Source: CAZJFH01 sp964545205 (GTDB lineage Bacteria; Pseudomonadota; Alphaproteobacteria; Rhodospirillales; Magnetospirillaceae). Taken from it: a stretch of 44,554 bases of DNA. Under the pieces are notes generated by a model. It saw only the letters and a program-made list of their open reading frames with translations, did not search any database and was not told the origin of the DNA. Position 1 is the first letter of the stretch. Each line of letters starts with the position of its first letter. The position numbers were made by a program, and so were the translations under genes. Of the stretch, positions 16,092-28,466 are shown one piece after another. The stretch lies in assembly GCA_964545205.1 (NCBI GenBank), contig CAZJFH010000041.1, positions 1-44,554 of the forward strand, read 5' to 3'.

Positions 16092-16748
16092 ATGAAATCC
16101 GTTCGATGGGCGATGACCGCGCTGCTGCTGTTGTCGGGCTGCGCCTACCAGGGCAGCGGGGTCGACAATCCCGTCGTGCGCAAGTTCACCTGGTTCTCGT
16201 TCGTCGAGGGCGGCGACCTGCGCGCCGCCTGCGGCCCCGGCGCGGCGGACCGCTACCGGGTGGTCTACAACGGCGTCTACGACGAGCAGGTGCGGATCTA
16301 CGAGCTGGACGGGCACCGCCTGCGACACCGCGTCATCGGCGATCCCGACCTGCTGCGCGGCCTGGCGCTGGCCGATCCGCTGGATCCGTGGCGCGGCGAG
16401 GGGGCCGAGAGAGTGCTCGATCCGGCGACCCGCGACCGGCTCGTCGCGGCCTTGGCCGACAGCGGCGCCTTCGCGGCGCCGAATGTCGGCCTCGAACTGC
16501 CGTCGCGCAGCTTCTACTGGACCGCGGCGAGCTGCCATCGGGGCGAGTACCGGTTCAACGCCTGGCGGTGGCCCAATCCCGACTTCCGGCGCCTGAGCCT
16601 CGACGAGGCGCTGCTGTCGCTGGACCGCACGGGCGTGCCGCTCAACCCGCCCCGCGCTGTGGCCGACCGCTACAACGACACCGATTACTACGGCGATTTC
16701 AACCTGCGCGTCGGCGCCGACGGGTTGTGGGGCAACGCCGCCTTCTGA
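16092..16748 (+). CDS. Putative lipoprotein, unknown function
   Basis: A 218-residue protein with a lipoprotein signal (MKSVRWAMTALLLLSGCAYQ, lipobox LLSGC, lipidated C17). The mature part has two further cysteines (C47 in LRAACGPG and C147 or so in TAASCHRGEYRF) that could pair. Tryptophan- and tyrosine-rich segments include KFTWFSFVEGGDLRAACG and DTDYYGDFNLRVG. It is not a family I recognise. An AGGAGG ribosome site 4 nt before the ATG selects 16092 over an in-frame ATG at 16068. It is divergent from the carboxypeptidase, sharing a 266-bp control region (15826-16091) in which I see no clear promoter. Confidence 0.75.
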   Translation: MKSVRWAMTALLLLSGCAYQGSGVDNPVVRKFTWFSFVEGGDLRAACGPGAADRYRVVYNGVYDEQVRIYELDGHRLRHRVIGDPDLLRGLALADPLDPWRGEGAERVLDPATRDRLVAALADSGAFAAPNVGLELPSRSFYWTAASCHRGEYRFNAWRWPNPDFRRLSLDEALLSLDRTGVPLNPPRAVADRYNDTDYYGDFNLRVGADGLWGNAAF

Positions 16749-16754
16749 TCCTCA

Positions 16755-16769
16755 TGCTGCACTGCGAAA
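16755..16769. promoter_or_regulatory. Upstream degenerate PhaR-like TGC-rich site
   Basis: TGCTGCACTGC at 16755-16765 repeats 10 of 11 bases of the stronger site at 16802, 47 bp upstream of it and before the -35 box. Its second half-site is degraded (GCGA in place of GCAG). Confidence 0.45.
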
Positions 16770-16775
16770 TTCGAT

Positions 16776-16805
16776 TTGACAGCGAACGGCCGATCGTGGG
16801 ATGCT
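16776..16805 (+). promoter_or_regulatory. Phasin promoter
   Basis: A perfect -35 TTGACA (16776-16781) is followed after 18 nt by GATGCT (16800-16805), about 48 bp before the phasin start. The -10 is overlapped by the CTGC-N3-GCAG palindrome, which would allow repression by steric block. Confidence 0.55.
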
Positions 16806-16816
16806 GCAGTGCAGCA
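16802..16816. promoter_or_regulatory. PhaR-type operator overlapping phasin promoter
   Basis: TGCTGCAGTGCAGCA is a perfect palindrome with 7-bp arms about one central base, and contains CTGC-N3-GCAG. As I recall, the Paracoccus PhaR repressor binds CTGC-N3-4-GCAG sites in front of the phasin gene. The position over the -10 box fits repression relieved when PhaR binds polyhydroxyalkanoate granules. No phaR gene lies in the window. Confidence 0.6.
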
Positions 16817-16852
16817 AATAGAGAAGTTTCGGATCGGATCAGGGGAGCAGCC

Positions 16853-17473
16853 ATGACGACCGCGAAGACCAAAGCCGCCGCCAACGCCAACGCCAAGCGC
16901 GCCGACGCGCCCGCCGCCAAGGCAGCCGCGCCCGCGCCGGAGGCCAAGCCCGCCGCGCCCGCCGCGCCCGCCGCCGCTCCGGTCGCCAGCCAGGGCGATG
17001 ACGCGGCCACCGCCGGCCGGGCGGTCGAGAGCGCGGCCGCGGTTTCGGCCGAGATCACCGGCGACAAGCCGGCGCCGCGCAAGGACCAGGCCGATCTGGC
17101 CGCCGATGCGGGCAACGCCGCCATCGCGGGCTACGAGGACCTGATCGCCTTCAACCGCGACAACGCCGAGGCGGTGATCAAGGCCGGCATGGTGCTGGCG
17201 ATGGGCCTGCACGACGTCCAGCGCTCGGCCCTGGCGCTGGCGCACGAGCAGTTCGCGGCCGGCATCGTCGCCGGCAAGGCCCTGCTCGGGGCCAAGACCC
17301 TGCAGGAGGTCGTCGAGATCCAGACCGGCCTCGCCAAGGACTGCATGGAGAAGGCGATGACCGAGGGCGGACGCTTCCGCGAAGTCTCGGCCCATCTCGC
17401 CGAACAGGCCGCGGCGCCGCTGAACGGCCGCTTCGCCGCGATCGCCGAACGGACGCTGGCGCCCAGGCCCTGA
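16853..17473 (+). CDS. Phasin family protein
   Basis: A 206-residue protein. The first 80 residues are a low-complexity Ala/Lys/Pro-rich tail (KAAANANAKRADAPAAK and PEAKPAAPAAPAAAPVA). Residues about 88-195 form the phasin-2 helical domain: YEDLIAFNRDNAEAVIKAG, QRSALALAHEQFAAGIVAGK, ALLGAKTLQEVVEIQTGLAK. Phasins coat polyhydroxyalkanoate granules and control their number and size. A GGGGAG ribosome site precedes the ATG. The promoter carries a PhaR-type operator, supporting a storage-granule role. The Pro/Ala/Lys N-terminal extension resembles those of other alphaproteobacterial phasins. Confidence 0.9.
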   Translation: MTTAKTKAAANANAKRADAPAAKAAAPAPEAKPAAPAAPAAAPVASQGDDAATAGRAVESAAAVSAEITGDKPAPRKDQADLAADAGNAAIAGYEDLIAFNRDNAEAVIKAGMVLAMGLHDVQRSALALAHEQFAAGIVAGKALLGAKTLQEVVEIQTGLAKDCMEKAMTEGGRFREVSAHLAEQAAAPLNGRFAAIAERTLAPRP

Positions 17474-17495
17474 ACCGAACCGAACGGTTAACATA

Positions 17496-17539
17496 CGGAC
17501 GGCCCGGTGGCTCTTGCCTCCGGGCCGTTCGCGTTTTTT
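17496..17539 (+). terminator. Rho-independent terminator of the phasin gene
   Basis: A 12-bp stem (CGGACGGCCCGG / CCGGGCCGTTCG, one G-T wobble) with a 12-nt loop, then TTTTTT at 17534-17539. It lies 23 bp after the phasin stop. Confidence 0.88.
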
Positions 17540-17607
17540 CACATGGACCAATGGGGCAGCGACGGGTCTGGCAAACAGGGGACTTTTCCGGGGATGGCGG
17601 AACCCAA

Positions 17608-17613
17608 TATTAT
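17608..17613 (+). promoter_or_regulatory. Possible -10 element of clpS
   Basis: TATTAT sits in a small AT-rich pocket (17606-17614) 40 bp before the clpS start. No good -35 is seen at the normal distance (TTTTCC region near 17585), so the sigma factor is unclear; a heat-shock type is possible. Confidence 0.3.
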
Positions 17614-17652
17614 AGGCGTGTTCCGATCAGCGACACCGAGTAGCCTGAACGC

Positions 17653-17982
17653 ATGAGCGACGACATCGACAAAAGAGACGAAGAGGGGCCCGGCACGGGC
17701 GCCGTCATCAAGACGCGGCCGAAAACCAAGAAGCCGTCGATGTACAAGGTCTTGATGTTGAACGACGACTACACCCCCATGGAGTTCGTCGTTCACGTGC
17801 TCGAGCGGTTCTTCAACAAGAATCGCGACGAGGCGACCCAGATCATGCTGCACGTTCATCAGCGGGGCGTCGGGGTTTGCGGCGTGTACACATATGAAGT
17901 GGCGGAGACCAAGGTGACCCAGGTCATGGACCTGGCGCGCCAGAATCAGCATCCGCTGCAGTGCACCATCGAGAAGGAATGA
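17653..17982 (+). CDS. clpS: ATP-dependent Clp protease adaptor ClpS
   Basis: A 109-residue adaptor that binds N-degron substrates (Leu, Phe, Tyr, Trp N-termini) and hands them to ClpA. The core has KPSMYKVLMLNDDYTPMEFV, with the NDDYTPMEF substrate-pocket motif, and a conserved H in HVHQRGVGVCGVYTYEVAET. The N-terminal 25 residues are polar and flexible, as needed for ClpA engagement. The ribosome site is weak. The gene is directly followed by clpA, 8 bp after its stop, the usual pairing. Confidence 0.97.
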   Translation: MSDDIDKRDEEGPGTGAVIKTRPKTKKPSMYKVLMLNDDYTPMEFVVHVLERFFNKNRDEATQIMLHVHQRGVGVCGVYTYEVAETKVTQVMDLARQNQHPLQCTIEKE

Positions 17983-17990
17983 CGCCATCC

Positions 17991-20282
<2,292 letters not shown>

Positions 20283-20306
20283 CCTCCGCCGACGCGGTGG
20301 TTTTCT

Positions 20307-20339
20307 GGGGCGCCGGAGCGATCCGGCGCCCCTTTTGTT
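20307..20339 (+). terminator. Rho-independent terminator of clpA
   Basis: An 11-bp perfect stem (GGGGCGCCGGA / TCCGGCGCCCC) with a GCGA tetraloop, then TTTTGTT, 24 bp after the clpA stop. Confidence 0.92.
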
Positions 20340-20360
20340 CGCCCACGGGCGCCCCTTTTC

Positions 20361-20495
20361 TCCCTCTCCCGCCTGCGGGAGAGGGCCGGGGTGAGGGTGT
20401 CTTACGGCCGAAGGCCGGATGTGAGTCAGGCGCCGCTCCCCTCACCCTCCCAGCCTTCGGCTGGGCCCCTCCCTCTCCCGCAGGCGGGAGAGGGT
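20361..20495. repeat. Inverted pair of dispersed CCCTCTCCCGC repeats
   Basis: Copy A (20361-20399) and inverted copy B (20438-20495) share CCCTCTCCCGC...GCGGGAGAGGG hairpins and the flanking GGTGAGGGTG / CACCCTC units. Smaller palindromes lie between and within (ACGGCCGAAGGCCG-like; CCCAGCCTTCGGCTGGG). I recognise this as a frequent intergenic repeat of GC-rich alphaproteobacteria. Confidence 0.8.
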
Positions 20496-20612
20496 CAGTT
20501 GCGCCTCCCTGCAAATTGGCGATGAGCCAAGCGGGGGAATCGCGCAGCGCCATTCTTCCTTTGGCTTATTCCAAAGTGTATCCTTGCCGCTCGTGCAACG
20601 CGGCGAGGCGGA

Positions 20613-23126
<2,514 letters not shown>

Positions 23127-23161
23127 TCGCCTATCCTGGCCGGATCAGCCAAGGAGATTCC

Positions 23162-24238
23162 ATGCTCGCCGACTGCCTCGCCGGCACCCGCGTCCTCGAC
23201 CTGTCGCAGTACATCCCGGGGCCGTTCGCCACGCTGATGCTGGCCGATCTCGGCGCCCGGGTGGTCAAGGTCGAGCCGCCGGCCGGCGATCCGATGCGCA
23301 GCTTCGGGCCGCTCGAGGCCGACGGCACGACGCCGTTCTACAAGGCGCTCAACGCCGGCAAGACGGTGGTGCGCCTCGACCTCAAGGGCGACGGCGCCGC
23401 CGTGCTGCGCGACATGGTGGCCGAGGCCGACGTGCTGCTCGAATCCTTCCGGCCCGGCGTCCTCGACCGGCTCGGCTTCGGCTGGGAGCGGCTGAGGGCG
23501 ATCAATCCGCGCCTGGTCCACTGCGCGCTGTCCGGTTTCGGCCAGACCGGCCCGTGGCGGCTGCGCGCCGGTCACGACCTGACCTATGTCGCCCTGACCG
23601 GCGGCCTGGCGCTGACCGGCAACGAGGCGGCGCCGGCGATTCCGTTCCCGCCGCTGGCCGACCACGCCGGCGCCGTCCAGGCGGTGGTGGCGATCCTCGG
23701 CGCGCTGGTGCGCCGCGGGCGGAGCGGGCAGGGCGCGCATCTCGACGTCAGCCTCTACGAGAGCGCGCTGGCCTGGCAGTACATGGCGCTGGGCGGCCAC
23801 GAGCCGGCGGGGCACGGGCTGCTCAACGGCGGCGCCGCGTATTACCGCATCTACCGCACCCGCGACGGCGGCCATCTGGCCGTGGCGCCGATCGAGCCCA
23901 AGTTCTGGCGCGCCTTCTGCGAGGCGGCCGGCCGCCCCGACCTGATCGGGCGCCAGGCCGAGCCGCTGCCGCAGATCGACCTCATCGCCGAGGTCGCCGC
24001 CATCGTCGCCGCGCGGCCGCTCGACGAATGGGTGCGGCTGCTGGAGCCGGCCGATTGCTGCGTCGAACCGGTGCTGGCGCCGGCCGCGGTGCCCGGCCTG
24101 CCGCATGTCGCGGCGCGCGGCTTCGCCGGCTGCGGCGGCCAGGTGATCACCCCGGTGCTGCTCGACGGCGCCGCGCCGCGACCGCGCGCGCCGCTGGTCG
24201 AGGTCCCGGCCGAGGCGGCGCCGGAGGCCTGGGCATGA
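23162..24238 (+). CDS. CaiB/BaiF family (class III) CoA transferase
   Basis: A 358-residue protein. It has the family N-terminus GTRVLDLSQYIPGPFATLMLADLGARVVKVE, then DLKGDGAAVLRDMVAEADVLLE and ALSGFGQTGP. The catalytic-aspartate motif is GQGAHLDVSLYES. Members move CoA between acyl groups or racemise 2-methylacyl-CoA (AMACR). The length (358) and the SQYIPGPF start are like AMACR-type members, so alpha-methylacyl-CoA racemase is one candidate; the substrate cannot be fixed. An AAGGAGA ribosome site is 5 nt before the ATG. Its stop overlaps the next gene's start as ATGA. Confidence 0.88.
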   Translation: MLADCLAGTRVLDLSQYIPGPFATLMLADLGARVVKVEPPAGDPMRSFGPLEADGTTPFYKALNAGKTVVRLDLKGDGAAVLRDMVAEADVLLESFRPGVLDRLGFGWERLRAINPRLVHCALSGFGQTGPWRLRAGHDLTYVALTGGLALTGNEAAPAIPFPPLADHAGAVQAVVAILGALVRRGRSGQGAHLDVSLYESALAWQYMALGGHEPAGHGLLNGGAAYYRIYRTRDGGHLAVAPIEPKFWRAFCEAAGRPDLIGRQAEPLPQIDLIAEVAAIVAARPLDEWVRLLEPADCCVEPVLAPAAVPGLPHVAARGFAGCGGQVITPVLLDGAAPRPRAPLVEVPAEAAPEAWA

Positions 24239-24960
24239 CCGCGCGTCCGTTGCCGCAGAAGACGATCGGCCTCCTGGGCGGCATGAGCGACCAGGCCACC
24301 GCCGAGTACTACCGGCTGCTCAATTCCGGCATCAACCGCCGCCTCGGCGGCTGGGACAACGGCGAGATCGTCATCGTCAGCGTCAATTTCGGCAACATCG
24401 AGCATTTCGTGCGCCACGACGCCTGGGACGAGGCCGCCACGTATCTGTCGGGCAAGCTCGACGCGCTGGAGCGGGCCGGGGCCGAGGTGGCGCTGTGCGT
24501 CTCCAACACCCTGCACCGCGTGGTGGCGCCGCTGATGAAGGCGCGGAAGACCCCGTTCATCCACATCGCCGACCCGACCGGCACGGCGATCCGCGCCGCC
24601 GGCCTGCGCCGGATCGCCCTGCTCGGCACGATGTCGGTGATGACCTCGGACTACCTGCGCCGCTACTACGAGGAACGCTTCGACCTGGAAATCCTGGTGC
24701 CGGGCGACGACGACCGCCGCGCGGTCGACCGCATCATCTTCGACGAGCTGGTGCGGCGCGACCTGCGGCCGGAGTCCAAGGCGCGCTACCTCGAAATCGT
24801 CGACCGCCTGCGCCGCGACGGCGCCGAGGGCGTCATCCTCGGCTGCACCGAGATTTTCCTGCTGATCGGCCAGGCCGACCGGCCGGATTTCCCGATGTTC
24901 GACACCACCGCCCTGCACGCGGCGGCGGCGGTCGAGTTCGCGCTCGGAACGTCGCCATGA
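24235..24960 (+). CDS. Aspartate/glutamate racemase family protein, atypical active site
   Basis: 241 residues. The family start KTIGLLGGMSDQATAEYYRLLN and the C-terminal catalytic motif GVILGCTEIFLLI (C204) are clear. In the first catalytic motif, normally C/T-N-T-x-H, this protein reads SNTLH: S90 replaces the first catalytic cysteine (C88 lies two residues earlier). E. coli YgeA-type enzymes carry Thr at that place and remain active on one stereo-direction, so activity is possible but altered. Expected reaction: racemisation of Asp or Glu without PLP. The gene overlaps both neighbours by ATGA and is surely co-translated. Confidence 0.85.
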   Translation: MTARPLPQKTIGLLGGMSDQATAEYYRLLNSGINRRLGGWDNGEIVIVSVNFGNIEHFVRHDAWDEAATYLSGKLDALERAGAEVALCVSNTLHRVVAPLMKARKTPFIHIADPTGTAIRAAGLRRIALLGTMSVMTSDYLRRYYEERFDLEILVPGDDDRRAVDRIIFDELVRRDLRPESKARYLEIVDRLRRDGAEGVILGCTEIFLLIGQADRPDFPMFDTTALHAAAAVEFALGTSP

Positions 24961-25373
24961 TCGCCAGCACCACAATCACCATCGCCACCCAGGGCCAGGG
25001 CCTTTACGAATTCACCGACGAGGTCGCCGGCTGGCTGCGCGGCCGCTCGGTTTCCGAGGGGCTGCTGAGCCTGTTCGTGCAGCACACGTCGGCCTCGCTG
25101 GTGATCCAGGAGAACGCCGATCCGGACGTGCAGCGCGACCTGCAAAGCTTTTTCAAGCGTCTGGTCCCCGAAGACGATCGGCTCTATCGTCACAGCAGCG
25201 AGGGGCCGGACGACATGCCGGCCCACATCAAGGCGGCGTTGACGGCCGTGCAGCTTTCGGTCCCGGTGCTCGGCGGGCGCATGGCGCTGGGGACCTGGCA
25301 AGGCCTGTATCTGTTCGAGCACCGGACCCACCCGCACCGCCGCCGCGTCGTGGTCCAGCTCATCGGGGAGTAG
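24957..25373 (+). CDS. YjbQ/UPF0047 family protein
   Basis: A 138-residue protein with the UPF0047 signatures LLSLFVQHTSASLVIQENAD, HIKAALTAVQLSVPV and LGTWQGLYLFEHR. The conserved histidines are likely metal ligands. Family members form small trimeric barrels, and E. coli YjbQ has weak thiamine-phosphate synthase activity that can rescue a thiE mutant; the true physiological role is unsettled. Length is standard. Its start overlaps the racemase stop as ATGA, and the DksA-like gene follows 6 bp after its stop. Confidence 0.92.
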   Translation: MIASTTITIATQGQGLYEFTDEVAGWLRGRSVSEGLLSLFVQHTSASLVIQENADPDVQRDLQSFFKRLVPEDDRLYRHSSEGPDDMPAHIKAALTAVQLSVPVLGGRMALGTWQGLYLFEHRTHPHRRRVVVQLIGE

Positions 25374-25379
25374 AAGCGA

Positions 25380-25721
25380 ATGGACGTGGAGAAACTTCGA
25401 GCCCTGCTGCGCCAGCGCCTCGAAGAGGTCGACCGCCTCGAACATCTCGCCCACGAGGCGGCACGACCGGTCGAGCTCGACCAGACCTCGGTCGGCCGGC
25501 TGTCGCGCATGGATGCGATGCAGGCCCAGGCGATGGCCCAGGAGACCGAACGCCGTCGCCACGCCGAGCATGCCCGCATCGTGGCGGCGCTGGAGCGCAT
25601 CGAGGCCGGCGAGTACGGCTATTGCGTGACCTGCGACGAGCCGATCGCGGAAAAGCGCCTGGAATTCGATCCCGCCGCCACCCAGTGCGTCAAATGCGCC
25701 GGGGGTGCCGAGCACCGGTGA
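25380..25721 (+). CDS. DksA/TraR-type zinc-finger RNA polymerase-binding protein
   Basis: A 113-residue protein. An N-terminal helical hairpin (about 1-75) has the tip sequence SVGRLSRMDAMQAQAMAQE, which resembles the acidic tip that enters the RNA polymerase secondary channel. It is followed by a four-cysteine zinc finger: C82, C85, C103, C106 (CVTCDEP ... CVKCAGG). It is shorter than E. coli DksA (151), so it is a DksA-like paralogue, probably modulating transcription initiation with or without ppGpp. It is the last gene of the packed set from 23162 and converges on the membrane protein gene at 25728 with a 6-bp gap. Confidence 0.88.
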   Translation: MDVEKLRALLRQRLEEVDRLEHLAHEAARPVELDQTSVGRLSRMDAMQAQAMAQETERRRHAEHARIVAALERIEAGEYGYCVTCDEPIAEKRLEFDPAATQCVKCAGGAEHR

Positions 25722-25727
25722 CGCGGC

Positions 25728-26822
25728 TCAGGCGGTGGCGACGGCGCTCGTCAGGTAGTCGCGCAGCCACTCGAGCTCGCGCCGCGAAAGCCCTTCCGCG
25801 GTCTTCAGCCGGGCGGCGTCGCCGGCGATCAGCAGGGCCTTGACCGCGTTGCCCCGTTCTTCGAGCACGGTGATCGTCTCGATGTCGCCGTGACGGATGC
25901 TGCCGCCGGCGACCCGTCCGATCACCGGCAGGGCGACGCTGGTCTCGACGCGGTCGCGGTGGACGACGATGCGGCGGCGCTGCAGCGCCATGTAGAGGCC
26001 GGCGCCGAGGAACGCCGTCGCGACGGCGGCGCCGATCAGCGGCGCGGGAAAGGGCTGCTCGGCCAGACCGGCGGCGGCGACGAGCGGCACCAGGACGAAC
26101 CCCGCCACGATCGGCCACGGCATCGGCGGCTTCCGCAGCGTCAGGACGATGGCGTCGTCGCCGGCCTCGACGGCGATCGCAGCCGGCGGCGGCGCGTTGG
26201 GCACCGCCGCCGCGATCCGCCCCTCGCGCGCCAAGTCGCGCAACGGCTTGTCGAGATCGGCCAGTTCGCGCGTCACCGCCGTGGCGCCTTCGCCCTGCTG
26301 TGCCGGCAGGCCCAGCGCCTTGGCGTAGGCCTCCCACTCGGCGCGCGGCAGGTCGCCGCGCCGTCGCTGCCAGATCGTGACGCAACGGTCGGGATCGTCG
26401 TGCAGCAGCCGAATACGGTGGACGGTGACGTTGCGGTTGCCCGAGCGGACCAGGATCGCCGACACCGCCACGGCGCGGTACGCGGCGACCGGCTCGGTGA
26501 ACCGCTTCTCGCCGAACGGGCCGTGCCGCGCCACCGCGATCGTCCGGCCGTCGAAGCGCACCTCGACGCGCCGCAGCGCCTGGGACAGGCCGATCAGGAA
26601 GATCGCGAATCCGATCGCCGGAAAGGCCAGCAACGCAGGGTCGCCGGCGAGCGCCAGATGGCCGGCGCCGACCGACATGAACATCACCCCGAGCACCGCC
26701 GCAATCCAGCCGATGAACCGCGAGGGGCGTATGGTGACGCTGCTCGGGATGCGGCCGACGTCGAGCACGAAATCGCCGCCGCTGGCCTCCATCACGTCGC
26801 CGATCCACCTGTTGACCGCCAT
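25728..26822 (-). CDS. Four-helix membrane protein with PH-like cytoplasmic segments, unknown function
   Basis: A 364-residue protein. It has paired membrane helices near 34-56 and 63-82, and again near 235-252 and 262-280. Each pair is followed by a beta-rich segment of bPH type (RRVEVRFDGRTIAVARHGPF; RRRIVVHRDRVETSVALPV). The duplication suggests an internal repeat of a two-helix plus PH unit. No catalytic motif is seen. The ATG at 26822 has a GGGGGA site; an open frame continues upstream into the MFS gene region but in a different frame from that protein. It follows the MFS gene by 20 bp on the same strand. Confidence 0.7.
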   Translation of the reverse strand: MAVNRWIGDVMEASGGDFVLDVGRIPSSVTIRPSRFIGWIAAVLGVMFMSVGAGHLALAGDPALLAFPAIGFAIFLIGLSQALRRVEVRFDGRTIAVARHGPFGEKRFTEPVAAYRAVAVSAILVRSGNRNVTVHRIRLLHDDPDRCVTIWQRRRGDLPRAEWEAYAKALGLPAQQGEGATAVTRELADLDKPLRDLAREGRIAAAVPNAPPPAAIAVEAGDDAIVLTLRKPPMPWPIVAGFVLVPLVAAAGLAEQPFPAPLIGAAVATAFLGAGLYMALQRRRIVVHRDRVETSVALPVIGRVAGGSIRHGDIETITVLEERGNAVKALLIAGDAARLKTAEGLSRRELEWLRDYLTSAVATA

Positions 26823-26842
26823 CGCGTCCCCCTGTTTTCGCG

Positions 26843-28057
26843 CTACTCGGCCGCCGCCACCGCCGCCGGCGCCGGCTCGGGCTTGCGCTCGTTCGGCAGG
26901 AAGCTGCCGGCGATCGCGACCACCGCCGCGGCGGCGGCGAGCAGCAGCCACAGCGCCGACAGGCCGCCGGTGGTCGCGAGGATGAACGCGACCAGCGGCA
27001 CGCCGAGGCCGGAGACGCCGAAGCTCAGGATGAACTTCATGCCGAAGGCGGTGCCGCGCCACTTCGCCGGGCTGTAGCGGGCCAGCAGCACGTTCTCGGC
27101 CGGGATGCCGCCCATGTTGAAGCTGACCATCATCACCGCCACCAGCAGCAGCGGCAGCCCCGACAGCTCGGCGGCGAGGAACAGCAGCGGCACCTGGGCC
27201 AGGTAGGTGCCGACATAGACCCGTTTCAGCGGGAAGCGGTCGGCGAGATGGCCGGAGACGATCTGCGACAGGCCGGCGACGAGATAGACCAGGGTCACCG
27301 CGCCGGCGACCCCCATCACGCCGATGTCGCCCAGGCGCTCGTCGAACATCTTGGGCAGCGCCGGCTGGGTCGCCTGATAGATCAGGCCGCTGCACAGCAT
27401 GGTCACGGTCAGCACGATGCCGGCGCGCCAGGTGTCGCCGCGCGACGCCGGCGGCTCGGGCTTGCGGTCGACCTTGATCTCGACCAGGGTGCCGGCGCGC
27501 ACCAGCAGCAGGAACACCAGCGCCGTCGCCAGCACGAGGACGCCGGGCACCACGAAGGCGGCGCGCCAGCCGGCGGCCTCGATCAGGACGCCGGCGAGCA
27601 GCCCCGCCGCCGCCGGGCCGAGACCGCCGAACACGCCGTTGACGCCCAGCGCCTTGCCGCGGTTTTCGGCGTTGCGGGTCAGCCAGGCGATGCCGACGGG
27701 ATGGTAGATCGACCCGAACAGCCCGACGGCGGCCAGGGCCAGCGTGATCTGCACCGGCCCCTGCGCCAGCCCGGTCAGCACCGCCGCCAGCCCGAGGCCG
27801 CCGAAATAGACGCCCATCATGCCCAGCGTGCTCCAGCGGTCGCCGAGCCAGCCGGCGAGGGGCGCGGCGACGCCGTAGAGGATCTTGCCGGCGACCACCA
27901 GGACCAGCACCTCCTCGTAGGGCATGCCGAGCTCGGCCGGCAGCACCAGCGCGACGATGTAGAAGATCGGCTCGAACAGGTGCGCGAAGCTGTGGCCGAT
28001 CGAGGAGAACGCCAGTGCGGCGCGCGCGGACGACTTGGACATGCGCCATCGTGCCAT
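26843..28057 (-). CDS. MFS transporter, fosmidomycin-resistance-like
   Basis: A 404-residue protein with 12 predicted membrane helices. Features are the first-helix pattern FSSIGHSFAHLFEPIFYIVAL, the loop 2-3 motif AGWLGDRWST (MFS motif A) and the equivalent SGHLADRFPLKR between helices 8 and 9. The conserved GSIYHPVGIAWLTRN is typical of Fsr-like exporters. It is probably a proton-driven inner-membrane exporter of small molecules; the substrate is unknown. Three ATGs lie within 18 nt, and MSKSSARAA (28042) is an equally good start. The C-terminus is Pro/Ala-rich and cytoplasmic. Confidence 0.85.
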   Translation of the reverse strand: MARWRMSKSSARAALAFSSIGHSFAHLFEPIFYIVALVLPAELGMPYEEVLVLVVAGKILYGVAAPLAGWLGDRWSTLGMMGVYFGGLGLAAVLTGLAQGPVQITLALAAVGLFGSIYHPVGIAWLTRNAENRGKALGVNGVFGGLGPAAAGLLAGVLIEAAGWRAAFVVPGVLVLATALVFLLLVRAGTLVEIKVDRKPEPPASRGDTWRAGIVLTVTMLCSGLIYQATQPALPKMFDERLGDIGVMGVAGAVTLVYLVAGLSQIVSGHLADRFPLKRVYVGTYLAQVPLLFLAAELSGLPLLLVAVMMVSFNMGGIPAENVLLARYSPAKWRGTAFGMKFILSFGVSGLGVPLVAFILATTGGLSALWLLLAAAAAVVAIAGSFLPNERKPEPAPAAVAAAE

Positions 28058-28133
28058 TCGCCCGGCTCCGCCTTCAAGCGGCGTGACGGCGGTGATGCGG
28101 ATGGCGATAATGGGCCCGCGCAGGGAGAACGCG

Positions 28134-28466
28134 ATGCCGGTGACCGAGATCTATTCGTGCAAGGACGGCCAGAAGCTCAAGGAGGGCAGGCTGGACCTGT
28201 CGCACGACATCGAGACCAAGGAACAGGCCGAGGCCGACGCCAGGCGGCGCTGCAAGCTCGATCCGTCGATCAGGCGGGTGGCCTATTACGCGGTCAGCGA
28301 CGACGGCCGCTTCCGAAACTTCTTCACCCACACCAACGCCAACGCCGCCCCGGCGCCGAGGAAGGCGATGGCCGGCGAGCCGCCGCGCCGCCGCCCGGCC
28401 CGGCGCAAGCCGGCGCCGAAGAAGGGCTGGCTGCAGAAGCTCAAGGAGGCGATCGGGCTGGGCTAG
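28134..28466 (+). CDS. Small basic protein, unknown function
   Basis: 110 residues. The N-terminal part (MPVTEIYSCKDGQKLKEGRLD) has C9 and later C33 in ARRRCKLDPSIRRVAYYAV, followed by a short beta-rich segment. The C-terminal 40 residues are strongly basic and proline-rich (RRRPARRKPAPKKGWLQK) and end in an amphipathic helix KLKEAIGLG. Nucleic-acid or membrane binding is possible. GGGAG is found about 8 nt before the chosen ATG. I recognise no family. It ends exactly where the convergent YkvA gene ends (28466/28467). Confidence 0.6.
   Translation: MPVTEIYSCKDGQKLKEGRLDLSHDIETKEQAEADARRRCKLDPSIRRVAYYAVSDDGRFRNFFTHTNANAAPAPRKAMAGEPPRRRPARRKPAPKKGWLQKLKEAIGLG

Larger units (their letters stand above)
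20283..20612. other. 330-bp intergenic region clpA to hybrid kinase
   Basis: Holds the clpA terminator (20307-20339), the inverted repeat pair (20361-20495) and about 115 bp before the kinase start. That last stretch has an AT-richer segment (cctttggcttattccaaag, near 20556-20574) where the kinase promoter probably lies, though no clear -35/-10 pair is visible. No gene is supported. Confidence 0.7.
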
